Shown here: positions 1 to 9,032 of the stretch, piece by piece
Position numbering within the stretch: the first letter of the stretch is position 1
Layout: each line of letters opens with the position of its first letter
DNA from: Alphaproteobacteria bacterium
GTDB lineage: Bacteria > Pseudomonadota > Alphaproteobacteria > CAAGCB01 > CAG-977
Direction of reading: 5' to 3'
Length of the DNA: 64,000 bases
NCBI GenBank assembly: GCA_900768845.1
Contig: CAAGEK010000012.1
Span: 62,001 to 126,000, forward strand
Notes under the pieces: model-generated
The model's database searches: none
What the model was told of the DNA's origin: nothing
The model's input: only the letters and a program-made list of their open reading frames with translations
Program-made: the position numbers and the translations under genes

Positions 1-10
1 CGCCCTGCGC

Positions 11-64
11 CTGCTACTGCAAACGCAACGTAACTGTAACAAATTTTTTCCAATACGACAATAT
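11..64. repeat. Diverged repeat, left copy
   Basis: Positions 11-43 align without gaps to 1381-1413. Of 33 bases 22 are identical, and 10 of the 11 differences are transitions. After a short indel the similarity resumes around an 'acgacaat' core near 53-60 and 1419-1426. Read on the minus strand the two copies give related peptides (FVTVTLRLQ, then a stop, against FAIVTPRLRQ), so this may be a remnant of a coding element. It lies at the window edge, so its full extent is not visible. Confidence 0.4.
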
Positions 65-181
65 GTTTCGCTAAAAGCCGAAGAAAACTTCCGCTTTCCG
101 CCTGTTAATATCGCAAAGTCAAATCCGAAAAACCGAGGCGTCTTTCATATCAAAAAAAACCGGAAAAATTTCCGCCTACAA

Positions 182-1045
182 TCACCGGCCGGCGTTTTGG
201 CCGTTTTTGACGGCTTGAATATTCAAAGGAGAAGACTGACGCCTTAAAACAGACATTATTTTGCGAGCATCCTTTTGAATATCCCCTTCGACACAAATCG
301 TTTCCGTCGCCGACGCCGCATACTTTGAATCCCGTTCGTACAACATTTTGGCAATGATCGTCCGCGCCGTCGTATTTCGCGCATCCTTTGCCGCTTTTCC
401 CGCTTTCTTTAAGAACTTGCGCGTTTTTTTCAAGACGGCCTTATAATCCTGATTTGAAAAATACTTTCCGGAAATGAATTCCGATGTGCATTCTTTCAAT
501 TTTTGAGAACCGGAAAGCTTAATCGGCATATTTACATTCGAACGCGAAATACTCGCACCGTTCAACCATGCATAAAAATCTTTCATTACATGCGGCATAA
601 GTATTTTTGAATCGGCTTTCAGATAGATACAGCTGTATCCCGCATCTTTTAAAGCCTTTGACGTTTCGGGATGTAAAATGGCTTTTCCCCCCAGATTGAC
701 CATTTTCCCTTTAAACTCGCCCTTGTTCAACAAATCGATGATAACGGCGGATTCAAAATCCCGAAAAACCTTTTCCCCGTACTTTTCGATGACGTGGTAT
801 GAATTGAACGGAGCGTCTTCTTTCGACATCCCGTGAGAAGAGATAAAACTTTGCACCAATTTGTTTTCTGGATCCTGCCTGATTTTTTTGAATTCGTCAT
901 CCGTGGAAACAACGTCGATTTCGCTTTTTGTCGCATTTTTAAATTCGTCGCGCAGGTAACCGGTCAAGGCAGTCTTGCCGACGGCGGGCATCCCGATTAA
1001 AATCGTTTTAGTCAACACTTCTCTGTCTTGATCTGAAAAATTCAT
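182..1045 (-). CDS. Shikimate-kinase-like P-loop protein with C-terminal extension
   Basis: A 287-residue protein. The N-terminal 150 residues resemble the shikimate kinase fold: Walker A GMPAVGKT at residues 18-25, an acidic STDDEF near 47, GEKVFRDFE at 90-98 (like the GExxFRxxE of shikimate kinases) and NLGGKAILHPE at 117-127 (like the GGG segment). About 130 further residues, rich in lysine and arginine, have no counterpart in AroK, which is usually about 170-190 residues. The start follows a strong ribosome site (GGGGAAGG) seven bases upstream. It is not next to aroB, so I infer a shikimate-kinase-like enzyme of unknown substrate rather than the housekeeping AroK. The gene stands alone. 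Confidence 0.75.
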   Translation of the reverse strand: MNFSDQDREVLTKTILIGMPAVGKTALTGYLRDEFKNATKSEIDVVSTDDEFKKIRQDPENKLVQSFISSHGMSKEDAPFNSYHVIEKYGEKVFRDFESAVIIDLLNKGEFKGKMVNLGGKAILHPETSKALKDAGYSCIYLKADSKILMPHVMKDFYAWLNGASISRSNVNMPIKLSGSQKLKECTSEFISGKYFSNQDYKAVLKKTRKFLKKAGKAAKDARNTTARTIIAKMLYERDSKYAASATETICVEGDIQKDARKIMSVLRRQSSPLNIQAVKNGQNAGR

Positions 1046-1188
1046 TATCGCCTTCCCCTTTTGGCGGATTATAGCATAAGTTCAGTTTCAGAAAAAAGAC
1101 TATTTTTCCCCTGTTTTGAACGAGAGTACCGGTTCGGCCGAATATTACGGAAATCCCCGCAAATAAAGCATTTATAAAACTCCCTTGT

Positions 1189-1419
1189 TTAAAAGTTAAA
1201 CAAAACCCGCCCTTTTGGACAAGGAGGAAGGATGTTCAGAAAACGTTTAAAATAAACAAACAACGGCTCGACCTGTCGGGCGATAACCGTATTCAGCCGA
1301 CATCCGCCAGAACCGAGCAGAAATCGGCATATGTTTTTTTTAAGTCGCCGTGCTTGGGACTGTTTATTTTTACACCTCACCTGTTGTCGCAAACGCGGTG
1401 TGACGATAGCAAACGTCAC
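1189..1419 (-). other. Possible small open frame inside the 1046-1587 gap
   Basis: The 540 bases between the kinase-like gene and rpe contain one minus-strand frame of about 76 codons. Its N-terminal part overlaps the diverged repeat shared with the left edge of the window, and the translated peptides of the two copies are alignable. No convincing ribosome site and no recognised domain is present. It could be a decayed member of a small repeated gene family or chance. Apart from this frame and the rpe promoter I see nothing else in the gap. Confidence 0.2.
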
Positions 1420-1431
1420 AACACGACAATT
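1381..1431. repeat. Diverged repeat, right copy
   Basis: Partner of the repeat at 11-64. It matches positions 11-43 at 22 of 33 bases, almost all differences being transitions, with further similarity after an indel. On the minus strand this copy is open where the left copy has a stop codon. Confidence 0.4.
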
Positions 1432-1524
1432 ATTTTTTGCATTGTTGTCAGTCTAAAAAACAAAGTTCAGAGATTAAGCGCGCCGACTTTAAAATAACCG
1501 TCATAATTTCCGGTTTGTTTTTCG

Positions 1525-1554
1525 TTGAAACGCGTTCCCCGTCGGTGTCATAGT
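1525..1554 (+). promoter_or_regulatory. Predicted sigma-70-type promoter of rpe
   Basis: TTGAAA at 1525-1530 (five of six matches to the -35 consensus) and CATAGT at 1549-1554 (four of six to the -10), 18 bases apart, 34 bases before the rpe start codon. Found by eye only. Confidence 0.4.
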
Positions 1555-1587
1555 ATTAAAATACTTTTTTATCCGGAGGTTTCAATC

Positions 1588-2229
1588 ATGACCGTAAAAA
1601 TCGCCCCCAGCATTTTGTCCGCCGATTTCGCAAATTTGGGGGCAGAAGTCAAAGCCGTGGCAAACGCCGGCGCGGATTACATCCATATCGACGTCATGGA
1701 CGGCCATTTCGTCCCGAACATCACGTTCGGCCCCGCCGTCGTCAAGGCGATCCGCCCCTTTACGGACAAGGTTTTCGACGTCCATTTGATGATCGAGCCC
1801 GTCGCCCCTTATATCGAAGCTTTTGTCAAAGCCGGCGCGGACATTATCACCGTTCATGCCGAAGCCGACAAGCATCTCGACCGTTTGTTGCAACAAATCA
1901 AATCCTACGGCGTTAAAGCGGGGGTGTCTTTGAATCCCTCCACTCCGGAAAGCGTTTTGGAATATGTGTCGGACAAGCTGGATCTGGTTTTGGTCATGAC
2001 CGTCAACCCCGGTTTCGGAGGACAGGTTTTCATTAAATCGCAAATCGAAAAAATGAAACGCATCAAAGCCATGATCGCAAACCGCCCGATAGAATTGGAA
2101 GTGGACGGCGGCGTCAATCCCGAAACGGCGAAGCTGTGTGTCGAAGCCGGAGCGGACGTCCTTGTCGCCGGCAGCGCGGTTTTCGGAAACGGCAAATACG
2201 CCGAAAACATCAACGCCTTGAAAGCCTGA
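1588..2229 (+). CDS. rpe: Ribulose-phosphate 3-epimerase
   Basis: Interconverts D-ribulose 5-phosphate and D-xylulose 5-phosphate in the pentose phosphate pathway (cytosolic TIM barrel, metal dependent). The 213-residue protein has the usual family length. It shows the N-terminal APSILSADF, the metal/catalytic segment HIDVMDGHFVPN, the central MTVNPGFGGQ and EVDGGVN before the phosphate-binding C-terminus. The ATG at 1588 is chosen because a good ribosome site (CCGGAGG) lies eight bases upstream and the protein then begins like family members. An in-frame TTG further upstream would add 21 residues that family members lack and would overlap the promoter. Confidence 0.95.
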   Translation: MTVKIAPSILSADFANLGAEVKAVANAGADYIHIDVMDGHFVPNITFGPAVVKAIRPFTDKVFDVHLMIEPVAPYIEAFVKAGADIITVHAEADKHLDRLLQQIKSYGVKAGVSLNPSTPESVLEYVSDKLDLVLVMTVNPGFGGQVFIKSQIEKMKRIKAMIANRPIELEVDGGVNPETAKLCVEAGADVLVAGSAVFGNGKYAENINALKA

Positions 2230-2304
2230 AAACTTTGAAGCAAAATATTAACGATTTTCGGGCATAATCGCTCGCAGGGAAAACTTCAACGCACGAGAAA
2301 AGAC

Positions 2305-3033
2305 ATGAACCCGCTGATTATGATTATAGAAGACGAAGAAGCCATTGTCACCATGTTGCGTTACAATCTGGAAAAAGAAGGTTTCGACGTTTGTTCCTGT
2401 TCGGACGGCAACGAAGCGTTTAAAGAAGTGAAAATCAACAATCCGTCTTTGGTGTTGTTGGATTGGATGTTGCCGGGGATGAGCGGCATCGAGATTTGCA
2501 AACAAATCCGTTACGATCATTCCTTGCGCAATCTGCCGGTCATCATGCTGACGGCACGCGGCGAAGAACTTGATAAAATCAAGGGGTTCAATGTCGGCGC
2601 GGACGACTATATGACAAAACCGTTTTCCGTCCCCGAACTGATCGCCCGCATCAAAGCTTTGCTCCGGCGTTCAAAACCTGCGGAAATTCGGGGCGAACTG
2701 GTTTTTGAAGACATCAAAATGGATTTGAATTCCCGCCGTGTCACACGCGGAAAACGCTTCATCCATTTGGGGCCGACCGAATTCCGGTTGTTGCAATACC
2801 TGATGGAACGGCCGAGGCACGTTTTTCCCCGTGAAGTCTTGTTGAAAGAAGTATGGGGGGCGGACATCCATGTCGAATTGCGCACTGTCGACGTTCACGT
2901 CCGCCGTTTGCGCAAAGCCATGAACGAAGGCGGGGAAAAAGACCTGATCCGGACGGTTCGCGCCGCCGGTTACGCCATCGACGTCAACCCGCACACGGGC
3001 GATGACGACGAAAATGACGAAGAGGTCGAATAG
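2305..3033 (+). CDS. phoB: PhoB-type response regulator
   Basis: OmpR/PhoB-family transcription factor of 242 residues. The receiver domain (about 1-120) has the acidic pair E9/D10, the phospho-acceptor Asp53 in LVLLDWMLPG and the switch lysine in YMTKPFS. The winged-helix domain follows (about 130-230) with LGPTEFRLL and VDVHVRRLRKA. The match to PhoB, the regulator of phosphate starvation genes, is close over the whole length. An acidic tail (DDDENDEEVE) is unusual. No PhoR kinase is adjacent and the ribosome site is weak. A DUF47-PiT phosphate gene pair lies 3.8 kb downstream, which fits the assignment, but I found no Pho box in front of it. Confidence 0.85.
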   Translation: MNPLIMIIEDEEAIVTMLRYNLEKEGFDVCSCSDGNEAFKEVKINNPSLVLLDWMLPGMSGIEICKQIRYDHSLRNLPVIMLTARGEELDKIKGFNVGADDYMTKPFSVPELIARIKALLRRSKPAEIRGELVFEDIKMDLNSRRVTRGKRFIHLGPTEFRLLQYLMERPRHVFPREVLLKEVWGADIHVELRTVDVHVRRLRKAMNEGGEKDLIRTVRAAGYAIDVNPHTGDDDENDEEVE

Positions 3034-3351
3034 TCCTCCGCTCCATCTGTAAAAAGCGGCTTAATCCAGTTCGTGAACAGCCGTTACAATCCTGTAAAAC
3101 CGGACTGAATATGCCGTATCAGGTATTTTCCGTTCGATTTTTATAAGGAAACCGGAAGTTTTATTTCGTCTTTTTTAAAACATTTTTCAGTCCGACCGTT
3201 TACCGGCACGAATTTTCCGGATGAGAGCGAAAAATCAATGCACCGTTGAAATTCCCGTTTCAACGCCTTTCCGGAAAAGCGTTCGGGAAAGACAAGCGTG
3301 CGGGAAACCTCCGCTTTTTTTTCCGCCGCCGGCCGGAAAATCACAAGACAC
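3034..3351. other. Gap between convergent phoB and uup
   Basis: About 320 bases between two genes that converge. It contains small hairpins (for example around the CCGGCCGG near 3330) but no hairpin followed by a clear T run, no RNA gene and no credible open frame. I see nothing that can be named. Confidence 0.4.
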
Positions 3352-5166
3352 TCAGCCGCCCGTTTCCTCCGCCAGTATGTTCAATTCCAACCATTTGGTT
3401 TCCTTGGCGTCCAAGTCGGCTTTCAATGAACTCAGCCGTTCGGCCTCCCGTTGAAATTCTTCGGGGGAACGGGCGTAAAAATCGGGATCGTTCATTTTGG
3501 ATTCCGACAACCGGATTTCGGCTTCCAAAACTTCAATTTCCTTCGGCAAAATTTCCAACAGCCGCCTGTCCCTGTACGACATTCTCGTTTCCGCCCGCAC
3601 GGGCTGTTCTTTTTTCACGACGGGGGTCGCGGCTTTCAGAAGCTTTTTGCGCTTTTCGGCTTCTTCTGCCCTGACTTTTGCCAACATATCCGTACAGCTG
3701 TCGACATATTCGACCACACTGCCGTCCCCCGCCATATAAAGCAACGACGTTGCGACATTGTCCAAAAAATCACGATCATGACTGACAATCAGCAAAGTCC
3801 CTTTATAATCCGTCAACGCTTCCTGCAACAAATCCAGCGTATCGGTGTCCAAATCGTTCGTCGGTTCGTCCAACACCAAAAAATTCGACGGCTTGGCCAG
3901 CAACTTTGCCAGCAACAGGCGGTTTTTCTCGCCGCCGGACAAAGACGACACGGGAGCGTTCGCTTCGGACGGCTTGAACAAAAAATCCTTCATATAGGAA
4001 TAAACGTGTTTGTACTCTTCCCCGACCAAGATATGGTCGCCGCCGTCGGGACACAAGGTTTCCTTGATTGTCGCATCGGGATTCAAAGAATCACGGTGCT
4101 GGTCGAAATAGACTTCCCGAACCTGACGGGATCGGCGGCTCATGCCGGAATCGGGTTCCAACCTGCCCGTCAGCATTTTTAACAGAGTCGTCTTTCCCGC
4201 CCCGTTCGCTCCGACGATGCCGATTTTATTGCCTTGCATGATCCGGACGGAAAAATCGTCGACAATAACGCGGTCGCCGAACGATTTATGAAGGTGCTTC
4301 GCTTCAACGATCAACTTCGTGCGAATATCGCCCTGATCGACGCTCAACCCGACCGAGCCCGTTTGTTTCAATTGCTCCCTGCGTTGCGCCCTCAAATCGA
4401 ACAACCGGCGCAAACGCCCCTGATTACGCTTTCGACGAGCCGTCACGCCTTTGTGAAGCCATTGCGTTTCGGTTTCGATTTTTCTGGCCAGCCGCCTTTG
4501 TTCGGCCTCTTCCTGTTCGAAAACGTCTTCCTGCCATTGTTCGAAAAAATCGAATCCCTTGTCGGACGTGCGGACAATCCCTCTGTCCAGCCAAATCATC
4601 GACGTGCCGACCCGTTTCAAAAAAGCGCGGTCGTGACTGACAACGACGACCGCTCCCGCAAACGACCGGATGATGTCTTCCAGCTTTTCAATCGTATCAA
4701 TGTCCAGATGGTTTGTCGGTTCGTCCAACAGCAAAACATCGGGTTCGGCCACCAACGCCCGCGCCAAAGCCGCCTTTTTGCGTTCGCCGCCGGACGCCGT
4801 CGCCGTTTTCTGCCCGCCGGAGATATTCAATCCGGAAATCAGCACGTCGGCTTTAAAGGCTTCGTCCGAACGGTGTTCCCCCAACCCCGACAATACGACG
4901 TCGCGCAACGTGTCATAAGCGTTCAGGGCGTCATCCTGATCCATATAAGACACAAGGGTTCCCGGTTGCAAAAAAACATCGGCGGCGTCCGGTTCGACCA
5001 TTCCCGCCATAACTTTCAACAACGTGCTTTTCCCCGATCCGTTCCGACCGATCAAACAGGCTTTGTCGCCTTTTTTCAAATACAGGTTCAGTCCCGAAAA
5101 CAGCTGACGATCCCCGTATCGCAACCAAGCGTCGCGAACGGCATAAACGGGCGTGTCAAAATCCAT
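3352..5166 (-). CDS. uup: ABC-F family ATPase Uup
   Basis: Soluble tandem ABC ATPase of the ABC-F type, acting on ribosomes or branched DNA rather than in transport. The 604-residue protein has two nucleotide-binding domains: Walker A GRNGSGKST and GANGAGKTT, signature sequences SGGERKKA and LSGGEKNRL, and Walker B LLLDEPTNHLD and LVLDEPTNDLD. The C-terminal 80 residues (RDRRLLEILPKEIEVLEAEI and onward) form the coiled-coil domain typical of Uup, which separates it from EttA. The ATG at 5166 is preceded by AGGAAGG at a suitable distance. An upstream in-frame start would add 39 basic residues not seen in the family. No membrane subunit is nearby. Confidence 0.9.
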   Translation of the reverse strand: MDFDTPVYAVRDAWLRYGDRQLFSGLNLYLKKGDKACLIGRNGSGKSTLLKVMAGMVEPDAADVFLQPGTLVSYMDQDDALNAYDTLRDVVLSGLGEHRSDEAFKADVLISGLNISGGQKTATASGGERKKAALARALVAEPDVLLLDEPTNHLDIDTIEKLEDIIRSFAGAVVVVSHDRAFLKRVGTSMIWLDRGIVRTSDKGFDFFEQWQEDVFEQEEAEQRRLARKIETETQWLHKGVTARRKRNQGRLRRLFDLRAQRREQLKQTGSVGLSVDQGDIRTKLIVEAKHLHKSFGDRVIVDDFSVRIMQGNKIGIVGANGAGKTTLLKMLTGRLEPDSGMSRRSRQVREVYFDQHRDSLNPDATIKETLCPDGGDHILVGEEYKHVYSYMKDFLFKPSEANAPVSSLSGGEKNRLLLAKLLAKPSNFLVLDEPTNDLDTDTLDLLQEALTDYKGTLLIVSHDRDFLDNVATSLLYMAGDGSVVEYVDSCTDMLAKVRAEEAEKRKKLLKAATPVVKKEQPVRAETRMSYRDRRLLEILPKEIEVLEAEIRLSESKMNDPDFYARSPEEFQREAERLSSLKADLDAKETKWLELNILAEETGG

Positions 5167-5301
5167 CGCATCCTTCCTTTTTTTACTTTTATATACCGTT
5201 TTCCCGTGAAGAAAAAAACTCTTTTTCCCCCGACGCCCCCTTTTCGCCCCGCGGCCATACAAAAAGATATGAAGGTTTTTCACGATTGAAAAAATAAAAC
5301 G

Positions 5302-5330
5302 TTGATATTTTCATTATTTTTTCCGATAGT
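5302..5330 (+). promoter_or_regulatory. Predicted promoter of nhaA
   Basis: TTGATA at 5302-5307 and GATAGT at 5325-5330 with a 17-base spacer, 43 bases before the nhaA start codon, in an A/T-rich gap between the divergent uup and nhaA genes. By eye only. Confidence 0.4.
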
Positions 5331-5373
5331 CGCATAAACTACGGTATTTTCCCATCACAAACACAGGTGAGCT

Positions 5374-6627
5374 ATGACGGAAGAAACAGAAAAACAATGG
5401 GTTCGCCCTTTTACAAAAAAATGGTTTGAAAAAATCCTGAATAACGAAGCGACCAGCGGTTTGGTCATGATTTTTGCCATGATCGCCGCCATCGTGTGCG
5501 CCAACACCGCCGCACGCGAACCCGTGCAACACTTTTTGGAAACGACGATCACTCTGGGCGTCGGCGACAAGCTGTTTCCCAAATCCATCGAATGGTGGGT
5601 CAACGACATTCTGATGGTTTTCTTTTTCCTGCAAGTCGGCTTGGAATTGAAACGCGAGATGAAAGAGGGATTCCTGTCCGACATCCGTCAGGTTTTGGTT
5701 CCCTGCATCGCCGCTTTGGGCGGTATTTGCTGCCCTGCGATCATTTACGCGATCATCAACAACTCCTCGCCCGAATATATGCACGGTTGGGCGATTCCGA
5801 CGGCGACCGACATCGCGTTCGCCGTGTGCGTCCTGATGCTGGTCGGCAAACAAGTGCCCCAAGCCGCGAAAATCTTTCTGCTGGCCATTGCGATTTTCGA
5901 CGATCTGGGAGCCATCATCATCATCGCGCTGTTTTATAACCAAGGCGTTTCTCTGGCATTGTTGGGATACGCGTGCATCGTGACTTTCGCCCTGTATTTG
6001 CTGAACAAAATGAAAGTGTCGCATTTCCTGCCGTATATGATTTTGGGAGTTGCGTTGTGGTTCTGTTTCCTGAACGGAGGCATCCACACGACAATCGCCG
6101 GCGTCGTCGTCGCCATGGCCTATCCGATGCGCATTGAAGGAATGCAGGCTTCCCCCTTGAACCGCTTGATGAAGATTTTGAAACCTTGGGTCGATTTTGC
6201 GATTCTGCCGATTTTCGCATTTTCCAGCGCGGGATTGTATTTGGGCGGCGTTACGGTTGAAACGTTCAAACACACCTTGACCATCGGCATCATTCTGGGG
6301 CTGTTCATCGGCAAACAGGTCGGCATTTTCGCCACGACGTGGGCTTTGGTCAAATTGAAAATCGCCGCTTTCCCGAAACAGGTTACGATACTGGATCTGT
6401 ACGGCGTCGCCGTCGTTGCGGGTATCGGCTTTACAATGGCTTTATTCGTCGGAAAGCTCGCTTTACCCAGCGAAACAATGCAGCATGAAATCCGGTTGGG
6501 CATCATTTGCGGTTCCGTCGCTTCCGCTTTGTGGGGGGCGTTCGTTTTCCGTTACGGCCGTTCGTTAAAAAAATTCGTAATGGAAAAATTGTTAAAGCGT
6601 GAAAACGCATCGCTGTCGGAAATGTAA
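5374..6627 (+). CDS. nhaA: Na+/H+ antiporter NhaA
   Basis: Inner-membrane antiporter that expels sodium in exchange for protons. The 417-residue protein has about twelve hydrophobic segments. It carries the family's unwound-helix motif TATDIAFAV and the ion-binding aspartate pair in AIFDDLGAI, plus VQHFLE and WWVNDILMVFFF early on, all diagnostic of NhaA. The start is preceded by AGGTGAG. The gene is monocistronic: it has its own predicted promoter and a strong terminator immediately after it. Length is slightly above the E. coli protein because of a charged C-terminal tail. Confidence 0.95.
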   Translation: MTEETEKQWVRPFTKKWFEKILNNEATSGLVMIFAMIAAIVCANTAAREPVQHFLETTITLGVGDKLFPKSIEWWVNDILMVFFFLQVGLELKREMKEGFLSDIRQVLVPCIAALGGICCPAIIYAIINNSSPEYMHGWAIPTATDIAFAVCVLMLVGKQVPQAAKIFLLAIAIFDDLGAIIIIALFYNQGVSLALLGYACIVTFALYLLNKMKVSHFLPYMILGVALWFCFLNGGIHTTIAGVVVAMAYPMRIEGMQASPLNRLMKILKPWVDFAILPIFAFSSAGLYLGGVTVETFKHTLTIGIILGLFIGKQVGIFATTWALVKLKIAAFPKQVTILDLYGVAVVAGIGFTMALFVGKLALPSETMQHEIRLGIICGSVASALWGAFVFRYGRSLKKFVMEKLLKRENASLSEM

Positions 6628-6656
6628 AAACGTTTCATTCCCGTTTCTTGCAATCA

Positions 6657-6687
6657 AAAACGTCCCGCTGAAAACGGGACGTTTTTT
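6657..6687 (+). terminator. Intrinsic terminator after nhaA
   Basis: Perfect 7-bp stem CGTCCCG/CGGGACG (6661-6667 and 6675-6681) with a 7-base loop, followed by six T residues, 29 bases after the nhaA stop codon. The A run in front gives it some potential on the other strand too. Confidence 0.9.
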
Positions 6688-6802
6688 GTTTTCAAATGTT
6701 TACATTGTTTTTACCTGTTGTTAGGATAATGTTTATCAATGCGAACGCACAACCGTGTAAAAAATACCGTAATCGGGTTTAAAAAATTAAAAAGAGGCCA
6801 AT

Positions 6803-7465
6803 ATGCATTTATCAAAAGGTTTTTCCATGTTCTACGGCAGCCGCCTGTTGGAAAATAAAATCGACGAATTTTTAGACCGCATATCCGAAGCCGGCCTGAT
6901 TTACAGAAAGGCCATCCATGTGTTTTTGGAACACGGCGTTACCGAAGATTTCGTTACGCACGCGGAACAAATCGGCCATATTGAAAGCCGCGCCGACGAA
7001 TTGCGCCGAGAAATCGAAACGGGATTGTACGAACAAAACCTGATTCCCGATTTGCGCGCCGACGTTTTGAATCTGGTTGAAGACCTCGACCGCATTTTAA
7101 ACGCTTATGACGCCAGCGGCTACCGTTTCACGATCGAACAGCCCGTTTTCCCGTCGACCCAACATCCCGACGTATTGGCTTTGGTCGATTCGGTGACGAA
7201 CAGCGTTGAACAGATTACAATCGCCGCACGCGCCTTTTTCCGCGATTTCAATTCGTGCCGCGATTACATCCACAAAGTCCGTTTTTACGAAAGCGAAGCC
7301 GACCGCATCACGACCAAAATGAAACGCGCCGTTTTTGCGTCGGATTTGCCCTTGGCCAACAAAATGCACGTCACCAGCTTTATCGATATGATTGACAATC
7401 TGGCGGATATGGCCGAAGACATCACGGACAGGCTGGCGATTTTCGTCATCAAGCGCGACAACTGA
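6803..7465 (+). CDS. DUF47 / PhoU-like phosphate transport accessory protein
   Basis: An all-helical, highly charged protein of 220 residues matching the DUF47 (PF01865) PhoU-like family. Recognisable parts are the opening FYGSRLLENKIDEFL, the E/D-rich helices with HIESRADELRREIE, LVEDLDRILNAYD, and the final MIDNLADMAEDITDRL. Members are usually encoded beside PiT transporters and are thought to control them. That is the case here, with the transporter starting 46 bases downstream. The ribosome site AAAGAGG precedes the ATG. It is cytoplasmic, with no signal peptide. Confidence 0.9.
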   Translation: MHLSKGFSMFYGSRLLENKIDEFLDRISEAGLIYRKAIHVFLEHGVTEDFVTHAEQIGHIESRADELRREIETGLYEQNLIPDLRADVLNLVEDLDRILNAYDASGYRFTIEQPVFPSTQHPDVLALVDSVTNSVEQITIAARAFFRDFNSCRDYIHKVRFYESEADRITTKMKRAVFASDLPLANKMHVTSFIDMIDNLADMAEDITDRLAIFVIKRDN

Positions 7466-7511
7466 CCGGAAACGGAATAAAAAAACAACCACTGGCTAAA
7501 GGCGTTTTCAA

Positions 7512-9032
7512 ATGGGCATTACCGGATTGATTTTCTTGAGCAGCGGCCTCTTTTTAGGGTGGTCCTTGGGAGCGAACGATGCGGCGAACATTTTCGGTAC
7601 GGCCGTCGGAACGCACATGGTCAAATTCAGAACCGCCGCCATCGTATGCAGTATTTTCGTCGCGTTCGGCGCGGTGATCAGCGGCGTCGGCGCGGCCTAC
7701 ACTCTGGGCAGTCTGGGTGCCGTCAACGCCATCGGCGGTTCGTTCATCACGGCTTTTGCAGCGGCGTTCACCGTTTACAGTATGATTAAGCTGGGCTTAC
7801 CCGTTTCCGTCAGCCAAGCCGTCGTCGGAGCGATCATCGGTTGGAACTGGTTTACCGATTCCGTGACGGACGTCAATTCCGTCGTTAAAATCGCCAGCAC
7901 TTGGGTCGCCTGTCCCTTGCTTTCCGCCGCATTCGCCGCATTTTTATACTTTTTGACCAAATTTTTGTTCGGTTCGCTCAAAGTCCATTTGTTGCGTCGC
8001 GACGCCTACACGCGTGCCGCCATGATTTTGACGGGAGCATTCGGTGCATATTCTTTGGGAGCGAACAACATGGCAAACGTCGTCGGCGTGTTCGTCCCCG
8101 TCGCTCCGTTTACGGAGTTCACCATAGGCGCATTCCACGTTTCCGCCATCCAACAACTGTTTTTCGTCGGTTCGGTCGCCGTGGCCGTCGGCGTGTTCAC
8201 CTATTCCTACAAAGTCATGGGAACCGTCGGCAAAGGTTTGATGCCTTTGTCACCCTTTACGGCGTGGATTGTCGTTCTGGCTCAATCGTTGGTCTTGTTC
8301 ATCTTTGCATCCGAAGGGCTGGAATACTTTTTGGCCTCCCGCAACCTGCCGACGGTGCCTTTGGTTCCCGTATCCAGCACTCAAGCCGTCGTCGGTGCGG
8401 TCGTCGGCATCGGTTTGGCGAAAGGTGCGGCGAAAAACATCAAGTGGAGCGTCATTTTCCGCATCATGTGCGGATGGGTGATTTCACCCGTTTGCGCCGC
8501 CGTCATCTGCTTTTTCGCATTGTTTTTCATGCAAAACGTCTTTAACCAGCGCGTTTTCATTCCCAAAACGTACACCATTTCGGAAAAAGTCTACAATCGT
8601 TTGGTCGAAGAGGGATATTCGGGCAGCAAGCTGACTTTGTTAAAAGGGGAACGTTTCGGATCGGGCGTTGAATTTATCAATGCCGTCAAAGGACGGTTGG
8701 GCCCTCTGACAAGCGCACAGGAACAGCAGATTTTAGGAACGGCCGAACTGGTAAAAATCCATATTGCGCCCGAAAAAATCGAAAATCTGGATTCAAACCT
8801 GTTCACTGCCGAACAAATCGCCCAAATCAAAGAACTGAGCGGACGGCGTTTCAATTACCGCTGGGAATTGCAGGACGCTTTAATCTCCGTCAGTCCGGAT
8901 TGGAAGTATTTGCCCGCCACCGTGTTGAACAAGCAACATAACAAGATGATCGCGCAAAACATCCGCATTATCGAAGACACGTTTATCGTTCAGGACAAAC
9001 CGCAAAAGAAATTTTCGGCGGCGAACCGGTAA
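7512..9032 (+). CDS. pit: PiT-family inorganic phosphate transporter
   Basis: Low-affinity phosphate (or metal-phosphate) permease in the inner membrane, 506 residues. The two inverted repeats each show the PiT signature: LGANDAANIFGTAVG near residue 20 and LGANNMANVVGVF near 185. There are about ten hydrophobic segments, and VSQAVVGAIIG / STQAVVGAVVG mark the second conserved element of each half. The C-terminal 150 residues after the last membrane helix are soluble and charged, longer than in the shortest family members. It probably forms an operon with the DUF47 gene directly upstream. Confidence 0.9.
   Translation: MGITGLIFLSSGLFLGWSLGANDAANIFGTAVGTHMVKFRTAAIVCSIFVAFGAVISGVGAAYTLGSLGAVNAIGGSFITAFAAAFTVYSMIKLGLPVSVSQAVVGAIIGWNWFTDSVTDVNSVVKIASTWVACPLLSAAFAAFLYFLTKFLFGSLKVHLLRRDAYTRAAMILTGAFGAYSLGANNMANVVGVFVPVAPFTEFTIGAFHVSAIQQLFFVGSVAVAVGVFTYSYKVMGTVGKGLMPLSPFTAWIVVLAQSLVLFIFASEGLEYFLASRNLPTVPLVPVSSTQAVVGAVVGIGLAKGAAKNIKWSVIFRIMCGWVISPVCAAVICFFALFFMQNVFNQRVFIPKTYTISEKVYNRLVEEGYSGSKLTLLKGERFGSGVEFINAVKGRLGPLTSAQEQQILGTAELVKIHIAPEKIENLDSNLFTAEQIAQIKELSGRRFNYRWELQDALISVSPDWKYLPATVLNKQHNKMIAQNIRIIEDTFIVQDKPQKKFSAANR

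Noticed and set aside
4234..5289. 351-codon plus-strand frame
   Set aside because: Antisense to uup, whose two ATPase domains are unmistakable; no ribosome site or domain.
5314..6273. 319-codon minus-strand frame
   Set aside because: Antisense to nhaA; composition rich in Gln, His and Arg as expected of a shadow frame.
6690..6802. Pho box in front of the DUF47-PiT genes
   Set aside because: No pair of CTGTCAT-like direct repeats with 11-base periodicity could be found by eye.
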